DNA from: JBBQXK01 sp038251625
Lineage (GTDB): Bacteria > Pseudomonadota > Alphaproteobacteria > Rhodobacterales > Rhodobacteraceae
Length of the DNA stretch: 31,893 bases
Direction: 5' to 3'
NCBI GenBank assembly: GCA_038251625.1
Contig: JBBSBE010000038.1
Coordinates: 1 to 31,893 of the forward strand
A model generated the notes under the pieces. It worked only from the letters and a program-made list of their open reading frames with translations, ran no database searches and was not told the DNA's origin. The position numbers were made by a program, and so were the translations under genes. Below are positions 6,922-15,271 of this stretch, piece by piece; positions within the stretch are counted from its first letter, which is position 1; each line of letters begins with the position of its first letter.

Positions 6922-8709
6922 GTGGCATCGCTATCGGGGCAGTTTGCCCGATTCGTATTTGTGTGTGTGGTGGCCATTGTCATCACCGTTCAGGCGGCGC
7001 TTGCCGCGCCCTATGCGGCCATCGTGATGGATGCGCGGACGGGTGAGACGCTTTACGCAAAGAACGCCGATACCCGGCTGCACCCCGCCTCGCTGACCAA
7101 GATGCTGACGCTCTACATCGCCTTCGATGCAATCCAGCGCGGCGAGATCAGCCTTGATACGATGGTCAAGGTCAGCGCCAACGCCGCAGCGCAGCCGCCG
7201 TCGCGGCTGGGGCTGAAGGCAGGCCAGCGGATTGCGCTGCGCCATCTGATCCGGGCGGCGGCGGTGAAATCGGCCAATGACGCGGCGGCCGCCATCGGCG
7301 ACGCGCTGAGCGGGAATGAAGCGCAGTTCGCCGCACGCATGAACCGGATGGCACGCGCGCTTGGGATGAAGAATTCCACCTTCAAGAACGCCAACGGCCT
7401 GACGGCCCCGGGGCATCTTTCCACGGCGCGCGACATGAACACGCTGGGCCGCCGGCTCTTTTACGATTTCCCCCAATACTACAACATCTTCTCGCGTCGA
7501 TCCACGGATGCGGGGATCGCGACGGTGGCCAACACCAATCGCCGTTTCCTCGATGCCTATCCGGGCGCCGACGGGATCAAGACGGGGTACACCGTACCGG
7601 CGGGTTTCAATCTGACGGGCAGCGCCGAGCGCGGCAACGTGCGCATCATCGCCACCGTCTTTGGTGGCACGTCGACCGCGCAGCGCAACGCCAAGATGGC
7701 GGAACTTCTGGACCTTGGCTTCCGCAGCGCGCCTGCCAATGTGGCGGTGCGAAAGCCAAAGCCGCTGGTCAATGCCGATCCCGAAGGCGCCACAACGCCC
7801 GCGCCCGAACTTCTGGCCGATGCGGACGATGGAAACGGCCGCGCGGCCAGCAAGACGATCCGGCTGGTAACGTCTGTCAAATCCTCGCCCCGCCCGCTGG
7901 CGCGGCCCGATCCGCGTCTTGCCCAGGCTACCGAGGTGGCGGTGCTGGGACTGCAGGATACGATCAATGCCGCCGTCGCACAGGCGACCGCAACGCCCGC
8001 GCCCGCGCCAAAGGCGATCGCGACCATTCAGCCCGCCCCCCGACCCGCGACCCTTGTCGCGCCAACGGCAGAGGCGCCTCTGCCCTTTGCCGTGGCTGAA
8101 GCTGCGGACCTGCCCGGGGATGCCAGCGCGCCGATTACCGAGATAGCCTCGGTCGAGGCCGTCACTGATCCACCACCCGCGCCGGCACCCGCAGCGCAGC
8201 CCGACGTGCTGCCGTTCGAGGTGGCCGGTATCGCGCTTGCCGATCCCGCCGGACAGACGGGCACGGTTCCGTTCCAGATCGTCGATGCCCTTCCAGAGCC
8301 CGAGGATGAAAGCGCCCCGCCGCTTGTCGAGCCCACCGACCTTGTTCAAATCTCGTCCCCGCCACCGCCACGCCCGTCGGCCGCGCCTGGGGCTGCGGTG
8401 CGCGTTGCGGTTGCGCCCGAGCCGCCGCCCCCCGCGCGCGAACGCGAGGTTGTCGTGCGCATCTCCACCTCGGGCGCGCGGCACTGGGGCGTCAGCCTTG
8501 GCAGCTATCCGTCGCGCGCGGTGGCCGAGCGTGTGCTGATGCGCACGGGTCTCAGCGAAGGGGCGGCGCTGGGCGATGGCCTGCGCAAGATCGTGCCGCG
8601 TGCGAAAGGGTATGATGCAACATTCGCCGGGCTGACGCAGGATCAGGCCGATCTGGCCTGCCGCCGCCTGCAGGCCCGCGCGCAGACCTGCTTTACCATC
8701 GGGCCCTGA
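6922..8709 (+). CDS. D-alanyl-D-alanine carboxypeptidase with C-terminal SPOR domain
   Basis: Periplasmic penicillin-binding protein of the DacA/PBP5 (peptidase S11) family, which trims the terminal D-Ala from peptidoglycan pentapeptides. The 595-residue protein has a signal peptide to about residue 29, then the catalytic domain with SLTK (Ser57, Lys60), SAN (Ser117-Asn119) and KTG (220-222). A Pro/Ala-rich linker runs from about 275 to 510. The last 84 residues form a SPOR-like domain (HWGVSLGSYPSRAVAE), which in other proteins binds denuded glycan at the division site. The family is usually about 390-430 residues, so the linker and SPOR account for the excess. The start is GTG at 6922 after GGAAGG. 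I found no transmembrane anchor at the C-terminus. Confidence 0.93.
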   Translation: MASLSGQFARFVFVCVVAIVITVQAALAAPYAAIVMDARTGETLYAKNADTRLHPASLTKMLTLYIAFDAIQRGEISLDTMVKVSANAAAQPPSRLGLKAGQRIALRHLIRAAAVKSANDAAAAIGDALSGNEAQFAARMNRMARALGMKNSTFKNANGLTAPGHLSTARDMNTLGRRLFYDFPQYYNIFSRRSTDAGIATVANTNRRFLDAYPGADGIKTGYTVPAGFNLTGSAERGNVRIIATVFGGTSTAQRNAKMAELLDLGFRSAPANVAVRKPKPLVNADPEGATTPAPELLADADDGNGRAASKTIRLVTSVKSSPRPLARPDPRLAQATEVAVLGLQDTINAAVAQATATPAPAPKAIATIQPAPRPATLVAPTAEAPLPFAVAEAADLPGDASAPITEIASVEAVTDPPPAPAPAAQPDVLPFEVAGIALADPAGQTGTVPFQIVDALPEPEDESAPPLVEPTDLVQISSPPPPRPSAAPGAAVRVAVAPEPPPPAREREVVVRISTSGARHWGVSLGSYPSRAVAERVLMRTGLSEGAALGDGLRKIVPRAKGYDATFAGLTQDQADLACRRLQARAQTCFTIGP

Positions 8710-8741
8710 CCTGCTGCAGACCCTGACCTGCAGACCCTGAC
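8704..8741. repeat. 14-bp tandem repeat between convergent genes
   Basis: CTGCAGACCCTGAC occurs twice without a gap (8714-8727 and 8728-8741). A partial copy, CCCTGACCTG, precedes it at 8704 and includes the stop codon of the carboxypeptidase gene. Outer arms GGGCC(C)TGA and TCAGGCCC could pair around the array. No T-run is present, so a terminator role is uncertain. Confidence 0.7.
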
Positions 8742-8743
8742 CT

Positions 8744-9301
8744 TCAGGCCCGTCCCGAAGTAGGCGACAGGCTGAGCGGGTCGATCCCCATCCGACGCAG
8801 CGCCGCCGTCCATTTCGCCGTATCGTCGGGATCAAACACCAGATCGGGGGCGGCATCGGCGGTGAGCCAGTCATTGCGGGCGATCTCGGCCTCAAGCTGG
8901 CCGGGTGCCCAGCCGGAATAACCCAGCGCCAGCAGCGCCGAGCGTGGCCCCGATCCGGCGGCGAGTGCGGCCAGAATATCTTTCGTGGCCGTCATCCCGA
9001 ACCCACCGGCGATGTCCATCGTTCCACCGGCATTTGGGTGATAATCGTCGCTGTGCAGCACGAACCCACGCCCCCGCTCGACCGGACCGCCGAAATGCAC
9101 GCGGATATCCCGCCCGTCGGGGGCGCGCGGGATTTTCAACTGCTCCAGCAGACCCGCAAAGCTGAGATCGGGCACCGCCTTGTTGACGATCAACCCCATC
9201 GCGCCTTCGCCGGAATGGGCGCAGATCAGGATCACGGACCGTTCGAACCGTGGATCGCCCATGCCCGGCATCGCGATCAAGAGCTTGCCATCAAGGTCCA
9301 T
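8744..9301 (-). CDS. YqgE/AlgH family protein (UPF0301)
   Basis: A 185-residue cytoplasmic protein of the widespread YqgE/AlgH family, whose biochemical role is unsettled. Recognisable parts are the N-terminal GKLLIAMPGMGDPRFERSVI, then GAMGLIVNKA, HFGGPVERGRGFVLHS and the late ALGYSGWAPGQLE. Length is that of the family. The ATG at 9301 follows a purine-rich GGGAGGGCGGGT. The gene is divergent from the DsbD-alpha-like gene, with 143 bases between the starts, and its end abuts the tandem repeat after the carboxypeptidase gene. Confidence 0.95.
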   Translation of the reverse strand: MDLDGKLLIAMPGMGDPRFERSVILICAHSGEGAMGLIVNKAVPDLSFAGLLEQLKIPRAPDGRDIRVHFGGPVERGRGFVLHSDDYHPNAGGTMDIAGGFGMTATKDILAALAAGSGPRSALLALGYSGWAPGQLEAEIARNDWLTADAAPDLVFDPDDTAKWTAALRRMGIDPLSLSPTSGRA

Positions 9302-9444
9302 ACCCGCCCTCCCCTCAGCGCAAGATCAGATATGGCCCGCCCCGCCGCGCACCTCAAGGGCAGGGCGTGGCCGCGTTGGCACGCCCATCGAACGTCGCCT
9401 GATTGTGATTGTGCAATGCGCGCGATGCCGCCTAACTGGAACAT

Positions 9445-10242
9445 ATGCGCATTCCTTCTTTCCTCTCCGCCCTCGCCCTGATTTCCGCCACACCTGCCGT
9501 GGCGCAGGACGGCCTCTTGGGCGGAAGCCTGCACCCCGGCTGGCAGACGGCCACTGGCACCCACATTGCCGGGTTCGAGATTCAACTGGCGCCGGGATGG
9601 AAGACTTATTGGCGCGCGCCCGGCGACGCGGGTATCCCACCGCAGTTCGATTGGTCAGGGTCTGAAAACGTGGGTTCGGTGCGCATTCACTGGCCCGCGC
9701 CGGAAGTGATCGACCAGAATGGGCTGACCACTATCGGCTATCACGGCGATGTGGTGTTGCCGGTCGAGGTGACACCGCGCGATCCCGCCCGCCCGGTGCA
9801 CCTGCGCGCCCGGATGGGATTTGGTGTGTGCAAGGATATCTGCGTGCCCGCCGAACTCACCTTCGATACGAAACTGATGACCCCCGGCACCACCGACCGG
9901 GCACTGAAGGCCGCGCTGGCAAACCGGCCGCATTCGGCCGGCGAGCGGGGGTTGAAGAACCTGGCCTGCACCGTCGAGCCGATCCGCGATGGCTTGCGCC
10001 TGCGCGCCGAGATGCAATTGCCGCCGCAGGGTCCGGGGCACGAGGTCGTGGTGATCGAGGCAGCGGAAGAGGGTGTCTGGGTGTCGGGCTCGACCGTCAC
10101 CCGCGATGGTGCCCGGCTGGTGGCTGTGGCCGATTTGGTGGGGCCAACTGCGGCGCCGTTCGCGCTGTCGCGCGCGGGGCTGACCGTCACGGTGATCGGC
10201 CCCAAAGGCGCGGTAGAGGCGCGCGGCTGCCCGGCGCCCTGA
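9445..10242 (+). CDS. Stand-alone DsbD alpha (N-terminal) domain protein, exported
   Basis: A periplasmic protein resembling the N-terminal thiol-exchange domain of DsbD/ScsB-type reductases, 265 residues. A signal peptide (cleavage near VAQD, residue 21) is followed by an immunoglobulin-like domain. WKTYWRAPGDAG is typical, and CKDIC near residue 133 is the likely redox Cys pair, followed by a further Cys in NLACT and one in the last residues (RGCPAP). The DsbD transmembrane and thioredoxin domains are absent here and next door, so any electron donor must be encoded elsewhere. The ATG lacks a Shine-Dalgarno sequence and lies 6-7 bases after a -10-like CTAACT(G). Confidence 0.85.
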   Translation: MRIPSFLSALALISATPAVAQDGLLGGSLHPGWQTATGTHIAGFEIQLAPGWKTYWRAPGDAGIPPQFDWSGSENVGSVRIHWPAPEVIDQNGLTTIGYHGDVVLPVEVTPRDPARPVHLRARMGFGVCKDICVPAELTFDTKLMTPGTTDRALKAALANRPHSAGERGLKNLACTVEPIRDGLRLRAEMQLPPQGPGHEVVVIEAAEEGVWVSGSTVTRDGARLVAVADLVGPTAAPFALSRAGLTVTVIGPKGAVEARGCPAP

Positions 10243-10263
10243 CGCCGGGTTCAACGCGGTTTT

Positions 10264-13200
10264 CTAGATCGCGCGGCGACGCAAGATCAGCCACCCGCCC
10301 GCATAGGCCAGAAGCGCCAGTACCGCCGCCCCTGCCAGAAAGATCCCCGTCGCCGCAGGCAACGCAGGTGCCGCCGCCAAAGCGGGCCACATTGCAATCA
10401 GCGGCGCCGCCAGCGCCCCGGTCACCGCGACGGGCACCAGCGTGGCCGTAAAAAGCCCCGCCGTCAGCAGCGCCGCGCCAGCCAGAAGCCCCCGTGCCCG
10501 CGCGGCCCGCCCGCGCCGCGCCCGCAGGCCCCGCCGGAATGCGCGCAACTGTCGCCCCACATCCGCCTGCATGGCCAGGATCGCGGGGACAAGGCACAGC
10601 ACCAGCACCAGCCCGAACCCAAGCCCGTAGACCAGCGTGATGATCGTGGGTTTCAGGAATAGCGCCTGCGAGCTTTTCTCGAACAAGAGGGGTGCAAGAC
10701 CCAGCACCGTCGTCAGCGTGGTCAGCAAGACGGGCCTCAACCTGTCCGCCACCCCGTCGATGATCGCAGGCACCAGCCCGCGTTTCTCGGCGTATTCGTC
10801 GATGGTCGAGACCAGCACGATGGAATCGTTGATGATAATGCCCACCATCCCGATCAACCCCACGACCGAGAACAGCGACAGCGACACCCCCCAGTACCAG
10901 TGCCCCCAGATCGCGCCCGTCAGGCCAAAGGGGATCACCGCCATCACCACCAGCGGCCGCGTCCAGCTGGCAAAGACCCAAGCAAGGCAGAGGTAGATGC
11001 CAAGAAGGCAAAGCAACAGCCCAAGCGTCGCATCGCCCAGAAACTCCCGCTCCTGCTCGGCCAGACCGGAGAGGCGGAAGGCCACCCCGAAGTCGGCTTC
11101 GATCCGGGGCAGGATATCTTCCCGCAAGGCGCGCTGCACCTCGTTGGCGCGCGCGGCATCATCGCCCGCGATATCGCCGGAAACAGTGACGAGCCGCAGG
11201 CCGTTTTCGCGCCGGATGGTGGAAAAGCCGGATCGTTCCGTAACCGTCACGATATCGGCCAAGGGCACATAGCTGCCGGGGCCCGCGCGCAGCATCGTGC
11301 GTTCCAGAAAATCGGCCGTCAGCTCACCTTCCGGCAGTTCGACCCGGATCGTCGCGGTGCGCGTCCCGGCGGGGTAGGTGGCGGCCTCGATCCCGTTCAG
11401 CCGCTCGCGCAGCACCCGGCCAAGCGACCCGATGTCGAACCCCAACGCCGCACCTTGGGGGGTCAGGTTCAGGATCAGCTCTTCCTTGTCATAGGCAAGC
11501 GTATCCTCCAGCGCCGAAACTTCGGGGTAGGGCAGCAGCGCCGCCTTCAGCGCTTCTGCCGCGGCCTTCAGCGTTTCGGCATCCGCACCGTACAGATCGA
11601 CCGACAGCGCGTCGCCCCCCGGGCCGTAGCGCCCACCCCGAAAGCTCAGCTCTTCCAGAAGGGGGTGGTTGCGCACCTCTTCCTGCAGATCGGCAACGAA
11701 GGCAAAGCTGGAATAGGGCCGGAAATCGGGCTCGATCAGTTCGATCGAGATGCCACCCAGAAGGTCGGTATCCTTGGCATCCGCACCGGTCAGCCCGCGC
11801 CCGACATTGCCACCCACCTCGGCCAGCACAAAGGTTACCGGCGGGGTGCCGTGCTCGGCGCCAAGCCGCGCTGAAACCGCCTCGGTCGCGCGCTGCAATT
11901 CGCGCATCATCGCCAGCGTGTCATCGCGCGTGGCGCCGGGCAGCATCGAGAAGTTGCCGGTGACCGACGATTGCTCGGGTGCGTCGAAGAAGCGGAACTG
12001 GATGTCGCCGCGCATGAACAGCGCCACTTGCGAGGCCAGCAGGAAAAACGCGGCCGCCATGACCGGATACCGGGCCAGCACGATCAGCGCGACGGCGGGG
12101 CGGATCGCACGGTCGCGCAGCGATTCAAAGCCGCGGTTGACGGTGCGAGAGGGCCAGTCGTACCACGCATCCCTGCCGCTGGCCGCAAGCGCATGGACCA
12201 TGTGGTTGGGCAGGATCAGGAAGCATTCGACAAGCGAGGCCAGAAGGACCGCGATGACCGTAAAGGGGATATCGGCGATCAGGTCGCCGAAGCGGCCCCC
12301 GATGGTCACAAGGCCCGCGAACGCAATTACCGTGGTGATGGTCGAGGCCGTCACCGGCATCGCCATCCGGCGCGCCGCATTCTCGGCCGCGTTGACCGGC
12401 GCCTCGCCCAGGGACCGCGCGCGGAAATCGGCATGCTCGCCCACCACGATCGCGTCGTCCACCACGATCCCCAGCGTGATGATCAGCGCAAAAAGCGAGA
12501 TCATGTTGATCGTCAGCCCCGCGCCATACATGACCGCGATGGCGGCCAGCAGCGACACCGGTATGCCCGCCGCGACCCAAAGCGCCGTGCGCGCATTCAG
12601 GAAGAGAAACAGCAGGACGACAACAAGGCCAAGACCCATCAAGGCATTGTCTAGCAGAAGGTTCAGCCGCCCGACGATCAGATCGGCCCGCGCGCGCACA
12701 AGCTCGATCGTCACGCCGGGCGGCAGACTGCGCTGCAACTCGGCGGCCACCTCCTGCACGGCGCGCTGCATGCGGATCGCATCGCCCGTCTCGGACCGGT
12801 CCACCCGGATCGTGACGGCTGGGTTTGCACCCACGAACGTGGCGCGGCTGCGGTCGGTGGCCTCGGCCCGCACCATCGCCACTTCACCAAGCGTCAGCTT
12901 GGTTCCATCGGGCGCGGATCGCAGCACGATGCCCTGCAAATCCTCGACGCTGCGCTTTTCGGCACCCGTGCGCACCCGCGCCGACCCGTTGGCAACCTCG
13001 CCCGCCGGAGCGCTGGCCGTCTCGGCGGCGATGGCGGCCGAAATCTCGGCCATGGTGATGTCATAGCGCATCAGGCTGGCGGATGGCACTTCCACCATCG
13101 TCTGTGGTGCCGCGATGCCCCGGATCGTGGTGCGGGTTATCCCCTTGTCGAACATCCGCGCCACCAGTTCATCTGCAAACCGGCCAAGCTGGTCGATGCC

Positions 13201-13668
13201 CACAGGGCCGGTGATCACGATATCGGTCACCTGATCGCGCCACGCGGTGCGGCGCACTTCGGGCAGGTCGGCATCCTCGGGCAGTTCGTTCACGGTATCG
13301 ACAGCGGCCTGCACGTCATCGGTGGCCTGCATCAGATCGGCGCCGGGTTCGAACGATACCTCGATGCTGGCGCGGCCCTCGACCGCGCGCGAAGTGATAT
13401 CCGTCACGCCGTCCACGGTCAGCAGAACAGGCTCCAGCACCTGCACGATGGCGCGGTCCACGTCTTCGGCACCCGCGCCATCCCAGGCGACGCTGACATC
13501 CACCTCGGAGATGATCACGTCGGGAAAGAATTGCGCCCGGATGCGGCTGGTGGCGGCGATACCCGCCACCACCATGATCGCCAGCACCAGATTGGCCAGC
13601 GTGTTGTGCCGGGTGAAGTAGGACAGGATGCCACCCGGCCCTGCATCGCTTGGCTTGGTGCGCGCCAT
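10264..13668 (-). CDS. RND-family efflux transporter permease
   Basis: Inner-membrane proton-driven pump of the AcrB/HAE-1-like RND superfamily, 1134 residues. TM1 comes near residue 25 (ANLVLAIMVVAG). The first large periplasmic loop is followed by TMs 2-6, with the proton-relay Asp pair in GIVVDDAIVV (404-405). A second loop and the last TM set follow (GLIGMVGIIINDSIVL). Conventional RND pumps stop near residue 1040. This one continues with a very basic stretch (1039-1060) and about 75 residues containing two or three extra hydrophobic segments. It starts five bases after the adaptor gene stop, so the two form one operon. Substrates cannot be predicted, and no outer-membrane TolC-type gene is present in the window. 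Confidence 0.93.
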   Translation of the reverse strand: MARTKPSDAGPGGILSYFTRHNTLANLVLAIMVVAGIAATSRIRAQFFPDVIISEVDVSVAWDGAGAEDVDRAIVQVLEPVLLTVDGVTDITSRAVEGRASIEVSFEPGADLMQATDDVQAAVDTVNELPEDADLPEVRRTAWRDQVTDIVITGPVGIDQLGRFADELVARMFDKGITRTTIRGIAAPQTMVEVPSASLMRYDITMAEISAAIAAETASAPAGEVANGSARVRTGAEKRSVEDLQGIVLRSAPDGTKLTLGEVAMVRAEATDRSRATFVGANPAVTIRVDRSETGDAIRMQRAVQEVAAELQRSLPPGVTIELVRARADLIVGRLNLLLDNALMGLGLVVVLLFLFLNARTALWVAAGIPVSLLAAIAVMYGAGLTINMISLFALIITLGIVVDDAIVVGEHADFRARSLGEAPVNAAENAARRMAMPVTASTITTVIAFAGLVTIGGRFGDLIADIPFTVIAVLLASLVECFLILPNHMVHALAASGRDAWYDWPSRTVNRGFESLRDRAIRPAVALIVLARYPVMAAAFFLLASQVALFMRGDIQFRFFDAPEQSSVTGNFSMLPGATRDDTLAMMRELQRATEAVSARLGAEHGTPPVTFVLAEVGGNVGRGLTGADAKDTDLLGGISIELIEPDFRPYSSFAFVADLQEEVRNHPLLEELSFRGGRYGPGGDALSVDLYGADAETLKAAAEALKAALLPYPEVSALEDTLAYDKEELILNLTPQGAALGFDIGSLGRVLRERLNGIEAATYPAGTRTATIRVELPEGELTADFLERTMLRAGPGSYVPLADIVTVTERSGFSTIRRENGLRLVTVSGDIAGDDAARANEVQRALREDILPRIEADFGVAFRLSGLAEQEREFLGDATLGLLLCLLGIYLCLAWVFASWTRPLVVMAVIPFGLTGAIWGHWYWGVSLSLFSVVGLIGMVGIIINDSIVLVSTIDEYAEKRGLVPAIIDGVADRLRPVLLTTLTTVLGLAPLLFEKSSQALFLKPTIITLVYGLGFGLVLVLCLVPAILAMQADVGRQLRAFRRGLRARRGRAARARGLLAGAALLTAGLFTATLVPVAVTGALAAPLIAMWPALAAAPALPAATGIFLAGAAVLALLAYAGGWLILRRRAI

Positions 13669-13673
13669 CCGCC

Positions 13674-15140
13674 CTAGCCCCCGCTGCGCGCTTCAAGGCG
13701 GGCGACCACGCGCGCGGGCACGCGGTCTTCCGCTAGCTGCGCCAGAACCCGGGCCTTGGCCTCGGCGGGCATCCGGGCGTTGCGCTCGACCAATGCGATC
13801 AGCGCCGCGCGCCGCTCAGGCGTAAGATCGATCATTTCGGGCGCGGCGGCGGATTCCTCTTCTCCGAGCGCGGCAAGGCGGACGGGGCGCACCTTGATGC
13901 CCGCACCAAGCAGGGGGGATCGTTCTGCCACCACATCGCGGCCATCAAGGCCATCACCCCGCACGATCACCAGATCGTCCTGCCGCCGCAAAAGGGTGAC
14001 GGGCAGCGCAGCCAGCCGATCCTCTGCCGCAAGCACCAGCACCTGCCCGTCCGAGCCAAACGCGCGGGCGGGAAGTGCTATGGCATCGTCAATCGGCGGC
14101 TCCTCGATGCGCAGGGTGGCAAAGTCGCCGGGGCGAAAGCCACCGGGCGCGTCGATATCGGCATAGACGATCCGCCCCGATTGCCCCTCGCCCACCGAGG
14201 CGCCAACCCGGGTCAGCCGCCCGGGCGCCACGATCTCTTCCCCCGCGACGGCCAGAGACACGGTCAGGGGCAGCGCCCGCACACGCCCCGCCTCATCGAT
14301 CAGGCGGATGTATTGCGCGGTCGAGACGCGGAAAGCCACTTCCAGCGCGTCAGGATCGATCAGTTCGCCCAACGGCTCATTCGCCGAAAGGATGCGCCCT
14401 TCGACCACCGACACGGCATCCAGAACGCCGTCGAATTCTGCAAAAAGCTCGGTATCGCGCAAGGCGCGTTCGGTTTCGGCAAGGGTGATGCGCAGCCGGT
14501 CCAGTGTGGTTGCCGCCTGATCGACGCGCGCTTCTGCCTGCGCCAGTGCGGACCGGCGCGAAAGGACCGCCTGATCCGCGGCCGACAGCGCCAGCGCCGC
14601 CGTCTCGACCGCCGCATCGCTGCCCACGCCGCGTGTCCGCAGGTCTTCCTGCCGCGCCAGCGCCTGCGCGCGCAGGCCCGACTGCGCCTGCGCCGCCGTC
14701 AGATCGTCTCTTGCAAGGATCAGCCCCCGCGCCGCTTCGCGCCCCTCGGCCTCTGCCGTGGCCACATTCGAGCGTGCGATATCCCGGGCCGAGGCGGCAT
14801 CAGCCGGATCAAGGCGCAAGAGCAACTGCCCCGCTGTCACCCGCGCGCCATCGCGAAACCCGTCGGCCAGTTCCACCACCGTGCCGGGGCGGGGTGCGCG
14901 CAGTTCCAGCGTGCGGCGGGAACGCACCTCGCCGAATACGGTCAGGATAGGCTGCACCGTGCCCGCCTCGGCGCGCACAAGATTGGCGCTGAACACACGT
15001 TCCCGCGCAGGGGCGGCGGGGCCACTGCCGGCCAGACGGGCGCTGACCGCATCGCGCAACACCAGTGCAGACATCGCCAGCAGCCCGATCGTCAGGGCCA
15101 CCAGAAAAAGCCCCAGCACTGACCGCCTGAAGAACCGCAT
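13674..15140 (-). CDS. RND efflux periplasmic adaptor (membrane fusion protein)
   Basis: A 488-residue HlyD/AcrA-type adaptor that bridges the RND permease to an outer-membrane channel. One N-terminal membrane segment (residues about 7-27) is followed by the lipoyl/barrel-sandwich half-motif (LELRAPRPGTVVELADG). A long Ala/Arg/Glu-rich coiled-coil hairpin spans roughly residues 110-220, then come the second lipoyl half (FDGVLDAVSVVEGRIL) and a beta-barrel domain. The last 50 residues form an added charged helical tail (TPERRAALIALVERNARM) that most adaptors lack. It is first in the operon with the permease gene. An intrinsic terminator at 15174-15209 separates it from the hydrolase gene upstream. 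Confidence 0.92.
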   Translation of the reverse strand: MRFFRRSVLGLFLVALTIGLLAMSALVLRDAVSARLAGSGPAAPARERVFSANLVRAEAGTVQPILTVFGEVRSRRTLELRAPRPGTVVELADGFRDGARVTAGQLLLRLDPADAASARDIARSNVATAEAEGREAARGLILARDDLTAAQAQSGLRAQALARQEDLRTRGVGSDAAVETAALALSAADQAVLSRRSALAQAEARVDQAATTLDRLRITLAETERALRDTELFAEFDGVLDAVSVVEGRILSANEPLGELIDPDALEVAFRVSTAQYIRLIDEAGRVRALPLTVSLAVAGEEIVAPGRLTRVGASVGEGQSGRIVYADIDAPGGFRPGDFATLRIEEPPIDDAIALPARAFGSDGQVLVLAAEDRLAALPVTLLRRQDDLVIVRGDGLDGRDVVAERSPLLGAGIKVRPVRLAALGEEESAAAPEMIDLTPERRAALIALVERNARMPAEAKARVLAQLAEDRVPARVVARLEARSGG

Positions 15141-15173
15141 GCCTTCGCTTTCCCCTCCGTTTGTCCGACCATA

Positions 15174-15209
15174 GAAAGGGGCGCGGGCGGATCATTCCCC
15201 CCGCGCCCC
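15174..15209 (-). terminator. Intrinsic terminator downstream of the MBL-fold hydrolase gene
   Basis: Read on the minus strand, GGGGCGCGGG pairs perfectly with CCCGCGCCCC (10 bp, 12-base loop) and is followed by TTTCT. It lies about 62 bases after the hydrolase stop and 34 bases before the adaptor start. It should end the hydrolase transcript and leave the efflux operon to its own promoter. Confidence 0.7.
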
Positions 15210-15271
15210 GGATATTCTACGCCAGACCTTATGCTTTCCGTCGCAGGCCGCGAAAAGAATCTTGCCCGGCG

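Noticed and set aside
6931..8895. A 654-codon open frame on the minus strand across the carboxypeptidase gene.
   Set aside because: It is antisense to a gene with clear catalytic motifs, has Arg/Gly-rich low-complexity translation, and runs over the YqgE gene end. High GC makes such frames common.
11750..13066. A 438-codon Ser/Arg/Thr-rich plus-strand frame inside the RND permease gene.
   Set aside because: The minus strand encodes a complete RND permease with intact motifs.
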